Origin: Heterotrichella gracilis
Lineage: Eukaryota; Sar; Xanthophyceae; Tribonematales; Xanthonemataceae
Assembly (NCBI GenBank): GCA_032358255.1
Contig: JAULBX010016638.1
Location: 25,917 to 89,916 of the forward strand
Direction: 5' to 3'
DNA: 64,000 nt
The notes under the pieces were generated by a model. That model was not told where the DNA came from and did no database searches. It was given only the letters and a program-made list of their open reading frames with translations. The translations under genes and the position numbers were made by a program. Numbering within the stretch: the stretch's first letter is position 1; every line of letters starts with the position of its first letter. This document shows positions 31,181 through 44,700 of this stretch, piece by piece.

Positions 31181-32070
31181 GGGAATTGCAGGGAATGCCA
31201 CGCAGCGCTGGTGGGACACCTGCAGCACGTTGCAGGCTATGAGGGGCACTGGGGGTGTGCTTTTGAGCACACGTACGCGCTGTGTATCTGCGCCTTATAT
31301 GCCGTGGTTGGAGGCATGCCAGCTTTGGAGGTGCACAGGGTAGGCTTTGGACGCCATGCAATGTTGCAACCAGCCTGCTATCAACGCAATACATGGGCGA
31401 CGCTTCCAAGCAGTTGAGCAGTAGATTACGTCTTGAGCCTTCAAATCACAAGGGTTTTGGAACCGTTGAACAGCAAGCTCTATGCAAGAATTGGTATTAT
31501 TTCACTTTGGGTGTCCCCCATGCTTTCCTTCTTTTCACTTAAACTCAGGATGGTTTCTGAGAGATGTTTTCTGGTGCAACCATGTGCAGCAGTATTTAAT
31601 ATTTTTACATAAAAATAAAGATAAATCGAAAGTGATTTTTGGACCCTTCGTTGTACCAGCTTTTGGATGGCGTAATGCCAAGGGACATAACACCAAAACA
31701 CAAAAGCACTTAGAACGTTCTTCGTCTTCTTCTGCAGCAGGTCAGTAGCATGAAGGTGGTTGTTCCAGTCGCTGCAGGTTGTGTTTATAATGCTGGTATT
31801 GGCCATGCAGTGCGTGCTTAGTTGCAGCACCGCTTGAGTATGGACCCCCCAAGTTTGGCACCCAGCCGGAACAGTGCATACCTGTCATCCGCCTGCACTT
31901 CCAAGGATCTCACGCTTGAGTGAGCGTATGGTTCCGCAATGAAAGAGAGGACGACGCACACTTCAGCGCGTGTGAGGCCTTGCTCAGTTCAACCTCTCAG
32001 CTGCACGCTGGCCACAGCGGGACCCAGTGACCCGCTTTGAGCGGGTACAACCTCAAACTACAACCGCGAA
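31181..32070. other. Intergenic region before the RWP-RK regulator
   Basis: About 0.9 kb, with a low-GC patch near 31540-31640. No supported exon. It holds the 3' UTR of the GNAT gene and probably the promoter of the RWP-RK gene. Confidence 0.4.
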
Positions 32071-35000
32071 ATGCCGTCGGAACCCGGCCAGGACATGACC
32101 GGGAGCCCTCAAGAAAGAGTAGATTTACAGCAGCGGTTGATAAGGGGCTTGTTAAGGTTTCAAGACGCGCTTGCAGGCACAACCAATGTCCTCAACGGAT
32201 GCCTGTGCCAGGTGGGTTACCGAGTTAGGGTGTCGTCGCACCGTCTGCGTGTTTGTGTACTCACGGGCACCCTTCCCTTGTCCAGACTTGGCTTCCAAAC
32301 TTTTCAGACGACGGTGGCTGCTCGCTGGCTTGTGCGGTAAGTCAAGCCTTCTTGCCCTGTGGAGCATCTGAGTGCAAAGTACAACTTTTCATATGCATGC
32401 GTGCTATGGCCCTACTCCAGAGTTGCGACTTGTCCCTCACGGGTCCCGCGCAACCTTCTTAGTTATATGTGCTCCACGCGCCGCCAGTTGCCCACCCGAT
32501 TGTGTGCACTGTTCCCACTGGCATCCATGTGTACAATTTCAAGCGATGTCCTGTCCATATCAGGGGCAGCCCTTCACGATGTGTGGAACAGCAGACGAGC
32601 TGATTGCGCACAGAGCAGTCAGCTGCACTGCGCGCTATGCAACGTCGGTGGCAGACGAAAACAGTCTGGGTCCGCCGGGCCGCGTGTTCCAACGAATGGA
32701 GGTACGGCCTGCGCCGCGGATTCATCTGCGTTACTGTGCCAGCCTTTACACACGCAAAAGGTGGCAGCTGCACTTGGCTTGTTGCTCAGCTCGTGCACAC
32801 GACGCAGCAAGTGGGCTCGCAGTTACCAGCGATGCCAGCTTGCAGCAGCTGACTATGGCATGCACTTTAAAGTTCACCAACTGGCCACAGATTGCTGACT
32901 GGCATGTGTCCCTTTTTAGACTGAGGTTTGTTCTCGACGGAATGGCACCCTCAGCTCTTCCAACCTGGGGGACAGTGGGCAGCCTGCTGCTGAACCCAGC
33001 AAGGTGCAGCGATCCATGTTCTTCCCAATCTTCCTAAAGCCTGGGTCGAGGCCTGTGGGGGTGGTGGAAGTGGTGCAGCTGATGTCTCAGCAGGACCAGC
33101 TGGTTTGTAGCGCCAAAGCCCTGGCGGCAACCCTTGGGCAAGCGCTGCAGGTAGGAGCCTGGTTCGATTGCCTGGTTTCCTGGCACAGACTGTTTTCCAC
33201 AACTCACGCACCCACTTCCTGACCCACGGCCTTGTCATGGCGCAGAGTGTGCAGCTGCATACAACCACAGTCGCCCCAGTACCAGTCGACCAGCACACAG
33301 TCACCACTGGCGAGAAGCGTGCAGCGAGCAGCCCCGCAGGCCCCGCGACCCGGAACAAGCGAGCTGCCACTGCCACTGCCACTGCCCCAACGCACGTTGG
33401 CGGGGGCCCATCACCCCTGGTTGCGGCCCTGGCAGGTGCCGCCCTGCCTGTCAAGGGGTCAGCAGACAGCTCGCTCAGCAGCTTGCCAGTGAAGGCGCAG
33501 GCAGAGGAGGCGGGCGGCGAGGGGATAGGTGGGTGCAGCTTGCATCTGTCCGATTGCAGCCAGGGTGTCCCAGCATCATCAGTCCATGGAACTGTTGTTT
33601 CACTGCTCGGCAAGTGCAGCAACACCCCTCCCATGCAAATGCATGCAAATCATAAACACGTGTCAACCACCTGCACCTGGTAATCGCAAAGCAAGCAAAT
33701 AGCCATGGTGGCCAGGCTGCTACTTGGCGAGAGTGCAAGTACTCACGTGACCAACCTATCTTGCGTCACCCTCCCCCCCACTCTGTGCAGGTGACGACGA
33801 GCGGCAGGCCCGGCAGAAGGGCACCCGTGGCAAGCCCGGCAAGAAGCTCAGCCTGGTTGACCTGCAGCCCCACTTTGGGGTTGCGCTGGAGGAGGCCGCG
33901 GTGCGGCTGGGGGTGTGCACCACCACGCTCAAGCGCGCCTGCAGGCGCCTGGGCATTCAGAAGTGGCCCTGGCGGCAGCTTGTGAAGCTGAACCGCGTGA
34001 TCGACAAGATCCAGGGCAACGGCGCGGCGCTGGGCGGGGAGGGGGAGGGGCAGGAGGAGGTGGAGCAGGAGGTGAAGGAGGAGGGGCTGGTGGTGGAACC
34101 ACCCAGCGCCGCAGCTGCGGTAGCCGCCGCATCAGCGCTTGTAGCCAAGGGCAGGGTTCAGGAGCTGCCCAACTCTCGGCTGGAGACGCTTGCGCGCCTG
34201 CTGCCGCAGATGACGGAGCTGTCACACCTCACTGGGGCGCCTGTGGGCAAGGGGAGCGATGCGCCGTCGGACCACGGGGAAGCGGGGATGCCAGGGGATG
34301 GGGTACCCAGCACGCGCACCGCGGTTCAGTCGGGTGATATACGGTCGGAGGGCGGCTTCCCTGGTGCACACCCCTCCCTCAGCGTCGACCAGCGCGTGCT
34401 GGCTGGCACAGGGCTAGACCGCGAAAATTCGCTGCGTTCGCAGCAGGGAGTGTGGGGTGGGGGGCGCTTGCAGCAAAGCAGCCTGCACGAAGCCCTGGCG
34501 GGGCTGTTGCCTGGTGCGTCTGGTGCCTGGTCCGAATCAGCACAACTTGCCAGCCTCATGAGCCTGAGCAACAGCATGATGGGGTCGCTGCCGCTGGGCA
34601 CGGGGCGCACAGGCAGCATGATGGGCCAGCTGGAAGGGCTCCCAGGGGGCCTGACGGGCTTCATGCAGCAGCTGCAACCCAAACCGCCGCCTCTGCGCCT
34701 GGCAGGGACTGCGCCGGGGGCTGGGATTGAGCCAAGCAGCATGCCGCTGGAGCGAGTGCTGCGCCAGGTGCCAGGTCAGGATGGGGCAGGCAGCTTGGGG
34801 GGCCAGGGCGCTGATGTGGCTGGCACCAGCACCGCACCCATTGGCACAGTGGCAGCATGGAAGCAGCAGTACCAGATGCGGCTGGCCCAGACAGCCACCT
34901 CCAACCGCATCTTTGATGGAGATGTGGCGCCAGGTGGGTGGCATGCAAACATACTTGACCCAGCATGTGGGAAGGCAACTTGTTATTTGGCACGGAGTGT

Positions 35001-35711
35001 CATGAGGGGCGCGGGTGTGCATTGTGATTGTCATGAGTTGTATCATCATTGTCTAGCATGCACACCACGATACATGGACAAAGCTGCATGCTGCCTAGGG
35101 TGGCACCTCTCTTGCATGTAGACACCCCCATCTACCCGTCCTAATACCTGTGCATGCGCCGCCTGCAGCTGGGAGCGGTGGGCGAGCCCCCGCAGGTTTG
35201 GCCGACATCGTGCGGCCGCCGCCAGAGAACCTGCCCGCTGTGCTGACCCAGGCGCTCATGGGTCCTGGCGGCCCGTTTGGGCAACTGCAACTCCCTGCTG
35301 ATGGCGACGGGCATATGCCAGGTGCGGGTCAAGCTTGGACGGGCGTGGTGGAGCAATGGGATGCATGGCATGCAAATTGAGGATACATATATGCATCCAA
35401 GTTTGAGTGCTTTACTGAGTGTATACATACTCTGCAAGTCTGACCTGCACCTTGCATGTTGATTGGTGGTGCCTCGGGCTTATTGCGGGCACTGCCGGGC
35501 ATCACCTGCATTTGGCACTGGCCACCAAACCTGGCCTATCCTGCTGGGACGCCTCCCGGGCTCAGCCGGTTTCCTTCCTCTTGCAGGCGACGTGGGAATG
35601 ACTGGCAGCTTGCGCCAGATGTCCTCAGAAGCATGGCTGAGGCTGTTCTCAGGGAGCATGGAGCAGCGAGGCCCGCTGGGCTTCTTGCAGCAATGCCTGC
35701 AGCAGCTGTGA
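32071..35711 (+). CDS. NIN-like protein / RWP-RK transcription factor (NIT2-like)
   Basis: NIN-like regulators bind nitrate-responsive promoters; Chlamydomonas NIT2 is the known algal case. Proposed exons: 32071-32211, 32286-32336, 32564-32701, an exon ending at 33150, 33246-33528, 33791-34933, 35169-35321 and 35587-35711. The first three give a typical NLP N-terminus: RLIRGLLRFQDAL, then CQTWLPNFSDDGGCSLACA, then GQPFTMCG and GPPGRVFQR. The fourth exon ends the GAF-like domain with MFFPIFLKPGSRPVGVVEVV. The RWP-RK domain lies at about 33840-34010: LSLVDLQPHFGVALEEAAVR, then LGVCTTTLKRACRRLGIQ, then KWPWRQLVKLNRVIDKI. The rest is a long low-complexity region rich in Gly, Ser, Met and Gln. No PB1 domain is seen at the C-terminus, as in NIT2 and unlike land-plant NLPs. 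The start of exon 4 (near 32922) is uncertain. Confidence 0.85.
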
Positions 35712-37110
35712 GGCAGCGGGGGCACAGGGATGCCATTTGAGAGGGGAGGGCGTCATGCTTGCATGGGGTCATGGGTGCCGTGCACACACCACCTGAATGC
35801 AATAATATGTACATATCGGCGCTTAACAGTCTGCTACCTTATCCCTGGTGCGCAGCACAGGATTTTTGTCGGCTAGCAGAGGACTTTTGTCAGACTGGTA
35901 CCAGCCTGTTTGGTAGCAGGGTCTGGGCAGCAGGTTCCTTTCGCAATAAAAGCTTTTTTTTCTTTTGTAGAATTCGTTGACGTTGAAGGCATTATGGTGG
36001 CTGTGTTTATTGAGTGCGTTTGCTAGCATCAAACGCACATCCATGCTGTCAGGGAATGTGGGTAGAGCAAAACGAGAAATATTGTTGAATATTCTTGAGA
36101 ACTGTGGACCTACATCTGATCGTCACGTTTGCCCTTGTGGCATGTCATAAGCACCTCACCCCAGGCTGGCATGCCAAGCCGCGAGTTGGGGGGGACTGTC
36201 TTGTCATTCTTGCTAATAGCTTGTGCATGAGGATATAGTGCTATATACTGCTCAGGACCTGCGCATACTTGCCGAGAGTAAATGCGCGTCAGCCAGGAGC
36301 GTATTATATCACAAGTTGATCCAAAGCAGCTCGCTTAGTGTTGTTAGGAAGGCTCTGATGCTCCCCGCATCTTGTTTTCACGCCCTGCGGCGTTTTTTTT
36401 GGCAATTGCTGTGTGCAAACGCATATGGGATAAAATTAATATTATCACTTCTCAGGTACATGTGTTCTTGCTGCCAGTGTGATCAACATGAAATTACTGT
36501 TGCTTTAGGAATGGCCGCAAAATACTTCCGCATCTGTAAGCTACCATCAGTTCACGCTACACTCACAATGTCATACTGCACTCATTCTAGTGGAATTGGC
36601 ACTTGCCGCAAAATTACATGGCAGGAAAGCAGCTGTTATGTGTCATCCTATACTACGTATCACCACAAGTGGCATCCCATACCTGTGGTTATACTGAGTG
36701 GCACTGCAAGCTGCCTTTCTTTAAACAGAAATGCTCCTGGAGGTGGACCACATGGTACCAACCGTTACTAACTATTAGGGGCAATTTAAAGCAAATGTGA
36801 TTAAGTATGCAACCTCACTGATGATGCACTGCACCATCATCCCATGCACATCATGCTGGTCATCAATCATGAGTCGTCAAAAAAGGTAAAAAAAAAGGTT
36901 AAGCCCTACGCGAGACGCGTAATTTTGGGGACGAACCCGAGGAGGCATCAGCCGCGAAACTGTGCACCCTTTAGCTAAGCGACCCATCCAGAAAGTGACC
37001 CTACGTCATTCCCAGGTGAGCAGTCGAGCGGGTACTAATCCCACCGCCTATACCTGAAGGGCCAATTAAATGACCTTGGTGCTCGTGAACTCGCGCTACG
37101 AAGCTCGCTG
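35712..37110. other. Intergenic region between convergent genes
   Basis: About 1.4 kb with no supported protein exon. A tRNA-like stretch on the minus strand near 36925-36985 has words resembling Pol III A and B boxes but does not fold into a proper tRNA (see findings). The rest is AT-leaning with nothing recognisable. Confidence 0.4.
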
Positions 37111-40100
37111 TCATACATCTAGCGTCCGTGCAGCTAGATCAACATAGTACCGAAGTGAGTACATGTTATTCCCATCCCCATTTGCGCTGTCGCCCTTGCC
37201 CTCCATTGCCCGCCTGGACTGGCTGTGCAACGCCATCTCCACGGCTGCGCCCACTTCGGCCCTCCCCAAGCCCCTGGGTGTGCTGCTGCCCGCCAGTTCC
37301 AGAGGCAAATACCCGTTGCCACGCGCCATGGGTGCTGCCAGAGGCTGCAGCTTGAGCAGGTCGTCCCCGTCGTCCTCCAACTGCTCTCCTTGCAGCTCTG
37401 CACTGTACTCTGTACCACTCGGGCGCAGCAACTGCCCCTCCTGGCCCCCGTCCCGCCCGGCCTGCTTCCCGTAGCCGCGCCATCTGTAGGACGTCACGTA
37501 CAGCAGGGCTGCGCAGTAGACCAGCGACGCAACCACCACCAGTGCCACACCCACAGGGGGCAAAGATGCAACTGACCAGGAGATGATGGTGTAACCATTC
37601 ATGGCGATGATGACGATCGCCACCAGCCATGCACCCACCTGCGTGGGCTTGGCAATGGCGAACTCTGGCGTCATGATGCGTGGCGAAGAGGTAAACTGGA
37701 TCAACTGCACATGGGGGATTACGTTGTAAGAAGGAAGGTTGAAGCACATGGCATGCACACCTAGCAGTGTGGTGTCACATGTTTGTCTGTGTGAGACGTA
37801 GCATGCACTTCTGTGAGCAGATGCGCACCGGCACAATAGCGAATGGCAGCTGTATTGACTGCAGCACATTCATCCACTGGTTGAGCGTGTCCATGCTGGA
37901 GGATGATCCAAAAGCGGTAGCAACGATGAGTGTGGGGACAAGGGCCACGCTGCGGGTGAACAGCGCGCGCTTCCATGCAGCCATCTGCAGACAGGAACCT
38001 TGTCAGGGAAGGCATACGCATTGCGCATACAGATGTACATTAGCTGGCAGAAACCAGTCTTTGCCAGCCTCAACACAAAATTTGTGAGGGGTTAACATAA
38101 ATTTCAGAGCACAATGTCCTCCCACAGGTCCCAATGCAATGCAGCCAAGCACTGTGCACACCAGCGTTGATGCATTATTCCAATTGGATTTTACCCTCTC
38201 CTCCAATCTACGACCCTACTCTCCCACGGCTCCCCAATCTGCCTCACCTTCAGCTTGACAAATCCAGACATTGCAAACTGCCCTGCATAGGTGCTTGCCA
38301 TGCTGGAGGACAAGCCAGCAGACAGCAAGCCAAGCGCCCAGATGTACCTGCGCACATGACATCATCAGCTGCTGTGCAGAGGCAGGTGACCACCGTTGTG
38401 AGTGGCACAAATGGCGTGATTGACCTATTGCTGCACTGCACACATTGCGGCATAAGCCGCCACCCCTGCGGTCATCCTCTGAAATGGCCCCTTGTCCCCT
38501 GTCCACCAGGTTACCAAGCGCACCTGACCATGTCCCCATAAGTGGAGGCCAGGAATGTGCCTGCACTCTCCAGCCCAATGTCATCCCGCGACGTGCCGTG
38601 CAGCCCTGCCGCAAACACTGAAACCACACATACATCCACAAATACTGCCAGTGCTACTGCCAGGGAACCCTCCAGCACAAAGTAGGACAGCGCATGGCGC
38701 TTTGCTTTGCTGCTGTCCTCAAGGTGCCTGCAGGGGGTACCCATCATGAAGTGAGGTCGACGCAAGGTGCCAATGGCATATGCACCATATAATAACACCA
38801 CTGCGAAGCTGCAATGCTGGACAGCATGCATCTGCCCAAGAACGCAGTGTGGCAGACAGTTGCTTGCAGCAGATGCATAGGGCGCACCATGTCCATTCCT
38901 AGGGCATCCGTGCCTATGTCTGGGTACATGCACCCTGCCTTACCTTGACTGCACTAGGGCAGAGTAGAGGAAGACATTGTACGGCATAATTGCAGCACCC
39001 AGAATCGCAGCTGCATCAACCGCTGCGTGCTGCGGTAGTCGTGGGACAAACAGTCCTGCAGGCATGTTGGCTCAGAATCGTGCTGCATGCTCACGAGTAA
39101 ATGCCAGGATGGGAGTTACGTAAAAAATGCACTGCTGCTTGCATCATGAGGCCACACATGCCAATGCCTGGTCTGACTGTGCACCACCAGGAGCGACACA
39201 TGGACAGTCTGCCATCAAAAAAAAGCTTTTTGTTGGCGTGATACCACCGCGAGTAGTGGTCACCCTGCAATGTCACAGCACCTCACCTCTCATGACCTGC
39301 GCCTGCGTGGGGTGCGACACGTAGTACATGACCGAGAAGGCAAAGGCCATGACCCCAATCATGGTGATGAACACCGCCTCAAGCTTGCGCACGCCAAAGC
39401 GCTCCAGCAGCAGCAGGCACCACGCCGCCACTGCCGCCATGATCACACCTGTGCGGGAACCAGAAGGAGCCTTGTATTCCAAACCCTGCCCAGAGTTGCA
39501 CCCTGTGCGATGCACTAACCGGTAACGCATCTAACAATGCATTACCAACTAGTGCACCTAAACCCTGGCTGCACCTCACAGTATGCAGTACAATAAATGT
39601 GCATTGCACGCACCTGCCCAATGGGGAATGGTGCCATTGCTGAGAAGGACTATTGCGATAGAGCACCCTATCGTTTCTTGTATGTCAGCACCAACGATCG
39701 CAATCTCCAGCATAATCCACAGTAGTACCCGCAAGCCACGCGGGTACTCCTCCCTGCGCAGCAGTGACAACCAGTTTTGCAACCAGGCTGGTACTGAACA
39801 CATTGACAGATGCAGCCTGTGACTTATTGTACCTGTTCACTTCAGCCAGGTTCTTCTTTGTTACAACCCCCAGTTTAGCAGCCAGCACCTGCACGAACAA
39901 TCCCTGCAAGAGCGTCGCATGTTAGCAAGAGCAGTGAAGCGGGCAATAGGAGTGGGGCTTGGTCCAAGCACAAAATGTTGCACTGACGCCACTCACCATG
40001 ATCCCGCTGTACACATACACCCACAGCAGTTTGTATCCATGGTTCGCCCCAGCTTGCAGTGCCCCTTCCAAATTGCCCGGATCCTGCAGACGAATTCCTT

Positions 40101-40389
40101 TGCTTGTGCATGCCCAAAATAAACCAGCACCGTCGATCCAATTGCAGAAAAGGAGCAGGCAACCACCAACTCTAGTGCTTACCATGAACCCGATGGACAT
40201 GATCAAGCCTGGTCCCAGAAAGTACCAGAAATTCTGTATGAAGGCCTTCAAGCCTGTGGTTTCGTGCCGCTCTTGAGCGTGATGCATAGTATTGACAGCA
40301 ATGACTGCTGCGTTGTCTGCTGCAGACCCACTGACAGACACCGGAGCAGAGGGGCAGTCCTCATCGCTCTCGATCACAAACTTCTCCAT
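37111..40389 (-). CDS. NRAMP-family divalent metal transporter
   Basis: NRAMP proteins move Fe2+, Mn2+ and similar ions with protons. Exons read from the right: 40389-40183, 40083-39997, 39903-39833, 39753-39614, 39448-39287, 39055-38944, then exons in about 38730-38525, 38350-38249, 37985-37810 and 37700-37111. TM1 contains the metal-binding DPGNLEG; TM4 is [22 protein letters not shown]6 reads [18 protein letters not shown], where most family members have MPHN and LHS. A long hydrophilic tail follows the last helix ([18 protein letters not shown] and on), ending at TGA 37111-37113. The ATG at 40389 is preceded directly by CTGCTTTCAG, so an intron may end there and an upstream leader exon or 5' UTR intron is possible. 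Plasma membrane, vacuole or plastid location is not decided. Confidence 0.9.
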
Positions 40390-41721
40390 CTGAAAGCAGA
40401 CCTTCAAGCAAAATAATTAGTTCAAAGAGGGGTGCAGGTGACAACAAGGGAAGCATCTGCAACAATTTATTAGCCATAGCTGGGTAATGAACAGCAATTA
40501 AGGGGCCTACTTGCAGTGTCTGTTTGTATAGGAAGCTTCACTGCTCTCCCATGTATGGTTCCAGAAACAGTAGGCAAAACTCGTGCAGCAGCATGGTTGG
40601 GCCAGGAACCAAATTGACTGTGTCTGGCCAGAAGAGTGCAATGATCGAAGGCACCCTGTCACGCCCAAGGTTTGCAGTCACAATGTGCACTCACAATTAG
40701 AGACAGCAAGACAACCCAGGCTACCATGGTGCTGCAGGTTTGGCAGCTGTTCAGCAAAGGAGAGGCAGAGAAGTACAACTAAAAAGCTATAGCAAGGACG
40801 ACGACCACGACACAGCAGTATGGGCCAGGGGTACCCACACCACAAAACTCACGAGTCTCAAATAGCCCCAGGTGCTGAAGTAACAATGCAATACTAGCAC
40901 TCTTGAGGTGCCATATGTGGCGATCAGGAATACAGGGCTACACCCCAGACTCGATCACTGCACGTTGCCTCAGCCCGCTGGTCAAGTTGATTTGATACTG
41001 CGTGCTGTATGTTAAGCACGGCACCCACCATACCTTGGCTGTCTGCTAACTCTCTTCGATTACGCACACAGGGTCCGTCCTATCCTTTTCCATAGTACCA
41101 GCAGCGTTCAATGAGAGGCGTCAAAAACCATTAAAAGCTCGAACTGTGATCTGCCTTCAGGCGCAAAAGGACGGTAAGGCCCGTACACCAGTGGGCAGGC
41201 TGTGACACGGGCTAATCTTGAGTTGGGCCGCTATAAAATGCCTGAATACGAGAGCAACCCTGTGTAGAAAAGGAGACAAGGTCGGAGCACTTGCAAATGC
41301 ATATGTTGACATCACTTTTCCACGGTGAATTTTCTGGAGCTTTGCAAGGCAAATTAAGGGCTCAAATTAGAGCTCAACAGGGTCGATCATCAGGGGGATA
41401 AAGAAGGTTTCCCCCCGCACACGGTGTAGTAGCGGTTTGGAGTCAACACTCGAGGCCACCAAGTGGAACGACTGGATAAGTGCAAGCAACCCTGATGTGT
41501 GATGCATAGCTAAACTCGCGATTGCCGACATCTGTGTGGGAATTGGCGCCGTGAGTTTGCAGTCTGTTCACCGGAAAATATTGCTTGCGTGAATACCGCC
41601 CATTGCTTTCCTAGTACGCCCCCATTTGCCTGCCTAGTGCACACAGTGTCGGTTATCTGGGCAACGCTTCTTTGACTGCAGCTGACACACTGGTATAGCG
41701 ACCGTCGACAGCACAGCCACA
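40390..41721. other. Divergent intergenic region
   Basis: About 1.3 kb between the NRAMP and MFP1-like starts, expected to hold both promoters and possibly a 5' leader exon of the NRAMP gene. No supported coding exon and no strong repeat seen. Confidence 0.4.
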
Positions 41722-44700
41722 ATGCCTGGTCCCTTATCATCAGGGCTGACTTGCCCGACTGCCAGTGTTCTGGGCAGCAACCGCCAGTTGGGTGGGGCAC
41801 AATTTGGTGGCAGGGTGGCCAGGTCTTCTCGGTCAAACCGCAGTTCAGTGGCACGTTGCAATGCGCCCACTCCTTGTGACAACGAGGCCCAGAAGCCTGC
41901 CCTGGCCTTCTCTAGGCGTGCGCTGCTGGCCACTCTTCCCGGCCTGGCGCTGATCTCGTCACACTTCAGCGCTGTTGCTGCCCCATTGCTGGTGCGCGGA
42001 CGCCACTGTCATGCATTTGTAACCCTGGCCACCCGCAAGTTGCTCTCCACCATGATGTCTCACGATGCCTCGAAAGCACTGTCACACGGGCCGACGTGGT
42101 GATCCCTTGCGCACGCAGGCCGAAACCAGAGCGCAGGAACTGGCTGAAGCCATCCAGAAGACAAAGGAGGTGGGCATGCATCTGTTTGAAAGTTGGAGTT
42201 TTTATTCGTGCTGTTGGGTCTTCCCAGTCTATTCCTCTCAAGTTGTTGACCTGGGAACGACCAACTCGGAGCATGCACCTAACTTCTGTGACATTTGCCT
42301 TCCAGAGGAACAGGATTGTCCAGCAAGAGCTCAAGGAGACCAAGCAGCAGCTAGATGCTTCCCTTGCAGCCGTCACGGAGATGGAGAACCACGTCCTTGA
42401 CGCGGCTGACAAGCTGCCACTGGTGGCTACCTTGAGCGCAGAGGTGCTCAAGGCCCAACGTTCCTTTGAAGACCAAGCCCAAGTGCTGTCTCAGCTTGGA
42501 CTTGAAGGCTCAGAGCTATCTGCTGCCCAGGACAGGCTGGAACAGACACAAAAGAGGGTGCGCTATAGTTTGACTATTTTCAGCACTCAAATTCTACCTT
42601 TAGTTGCATGTGTTTAGCAGTCAAGTGCTAGCTTTGACTCTTGGATTTTGAATGTCAAACTTTGCAAAGGTGCTGTGCATCACGCTGAGCGGATGCCATC
42701 CCCGTTGCTTTGCAGGTTGTGGGTTTGACAGCAGAGCTCGAGAGGGTTTGGGGCACCACCAAAGTGAACATCAAGAAGTTGACTGCCGACGTGGTGGTCA
42801 ATGGCAAATCAGGTACCTGTCCCAGCCCATTGTCTACTTAACCACGTTGTTGCTGGGCAGCCACATCACACAGCCTCGTTATCCCTTTTTTGACAGCACC
42901 TCTTTGCTGCAGAGGAGCTTGAGGCTGCCAAGAAGCAGGTGTCTGACCTCAAGGCCCAACTTGAGCAGAGCAAGGCCGACCTCAGCCGTGCACAGGCAGC
43001 ATACACCGCCAACCTCGACACCTTTGACAAGACCTCCCGCCAGCTGGCTGTCACCCGCAGTGAGCTTCAGGCGGCAAAGGCCGAACTTGCAAAGCTGGAC
43101 GAGTCCGTCAAGAAGGCAAGCGCCGACAGCAGCAACGTGCAGTCATCTGTGGCACAGGTCAATGCAGACCTGGCCAAGCTGCAGACTCAGCTGCAGAAAG
43201 CCACAGAGGAGAAGGACTCTGCCCTCAAGGCTGCTGCTGTGGCCACCAGTGAGAAGGACGACGCGCTGAAGCAGGTGGCCCAGGCCAACGCTGACAAGGC
43301 AGCTGCCCTCAAGGCAATGGAGCAGGCCCAAGAAGGCAAGATTGCAGCAGAGAAAGCAGCCGCACAGGTGCGTTCAGTACGTTTCACTTGCACCTGTGGG
43401 CTTTGACTTGGCAGTTTTTAAATTTTGAAAGCAAGCAGGCGGGACTGACAGCTATGTGTTGTTGTGGCAGGCTGGTGCCCGGCCAATGGCAACCAACGTC
43501 AGGAGTGCTCTTGAGAATAACGCCAAGTTCAAGGTGCCATATACCAATGACGTGTACGTGGACACCAACATGCTGGCAGGAGCAGGTGCCGTGATTGGAA
43601 TTGCCGGCACAGTGGCACTGCTGGCGGCAACAAAGGTACGTCCTCCCTTCCAGCTCTCTTCACAGTAGCATCACCCTCAACAGTGTCACAGTATACTTTA
43701 GTACAGGGGATAAGTTTCAAGTGGACTAAACTCTTTGACTTTCCACAGGACCCCCGTATTTCTGAGGCTGAGCGCCTGGCCGAGGAGGCCCAGAAGCAGG
43801 TTGCGAAGGAGCAGGAGACAATCCTTGACCTGCAGAAGCAGCTGGCATCAGCAAAGCGCAGGCTGGAGGAGGAGTCGGTCACGGTGGATGCCCTGGACCA
43901 GACACGCTCGGTACGCACACAGCAAGCAAGAATCCTCCTGCTGCACCTGGTGGACCCAACTTTCAAACCAGTTCATGCCTCCAGCTGTAACTGCCAGGTG
44001 GTCATGTGTATTTTGTATTTTTCAGAGGTTTGGCCTGGGTGTTGACAGTTTTGTTACCAGCACCGGGAGTTTATTTTGCTCGGGTGCTGACAATGGCGGT
44101 GCTCATGTGCTGCAGGATATGCGTGACGCCATGAGCAAGTCGCGCAACTTGTCCCAGGAGCTCAAGGAGGCAAGGCGCCGGGCAGCCTACTTTGAGGTGC
44201 GCAAAACTCGGTGCAAGTTGGCGGTGGTAGGAACGTGCTCCACCTGAACTGGTTCCACTTGACTACGGTTGGGCATGGTCACATTCTTTGGCTTGCATGG
44301 TGGATGGCGGTTTAGTTGCAGGAACACGTGCGGGCTAGCATTGGTGACCGTGGTATATTTCTGTGTGCGTGCAGGAGGAAGCCAAGGCATATAAGCGCCA
44401 GGTGATGACCCTGCAGGCGGAGCTGAACAAGGGCCCCAAGGAGGACCCACAGCGTGTGGTAGCCCTGGAGGAGCAAGTCCGGTTGGCGAAGAAGGTATGT
44501 GCATGCCTGGAAGTGGCGCAAAGAATGGAGCACCACCTCCCTATGCACCTCCCTAGGCCTGGGGGTTTGTGGTGCTCGTCTAATCCCTAGCAGTGTAGAT
44601 ATGTCAGTACCTAGCCCTGCCCATTTTTCGGGAGCTGATATGCATACCTAGTTGCTTTCAGGCTCCCCGCCACCGCATCACACACGTTTTCTCCCCAGCT

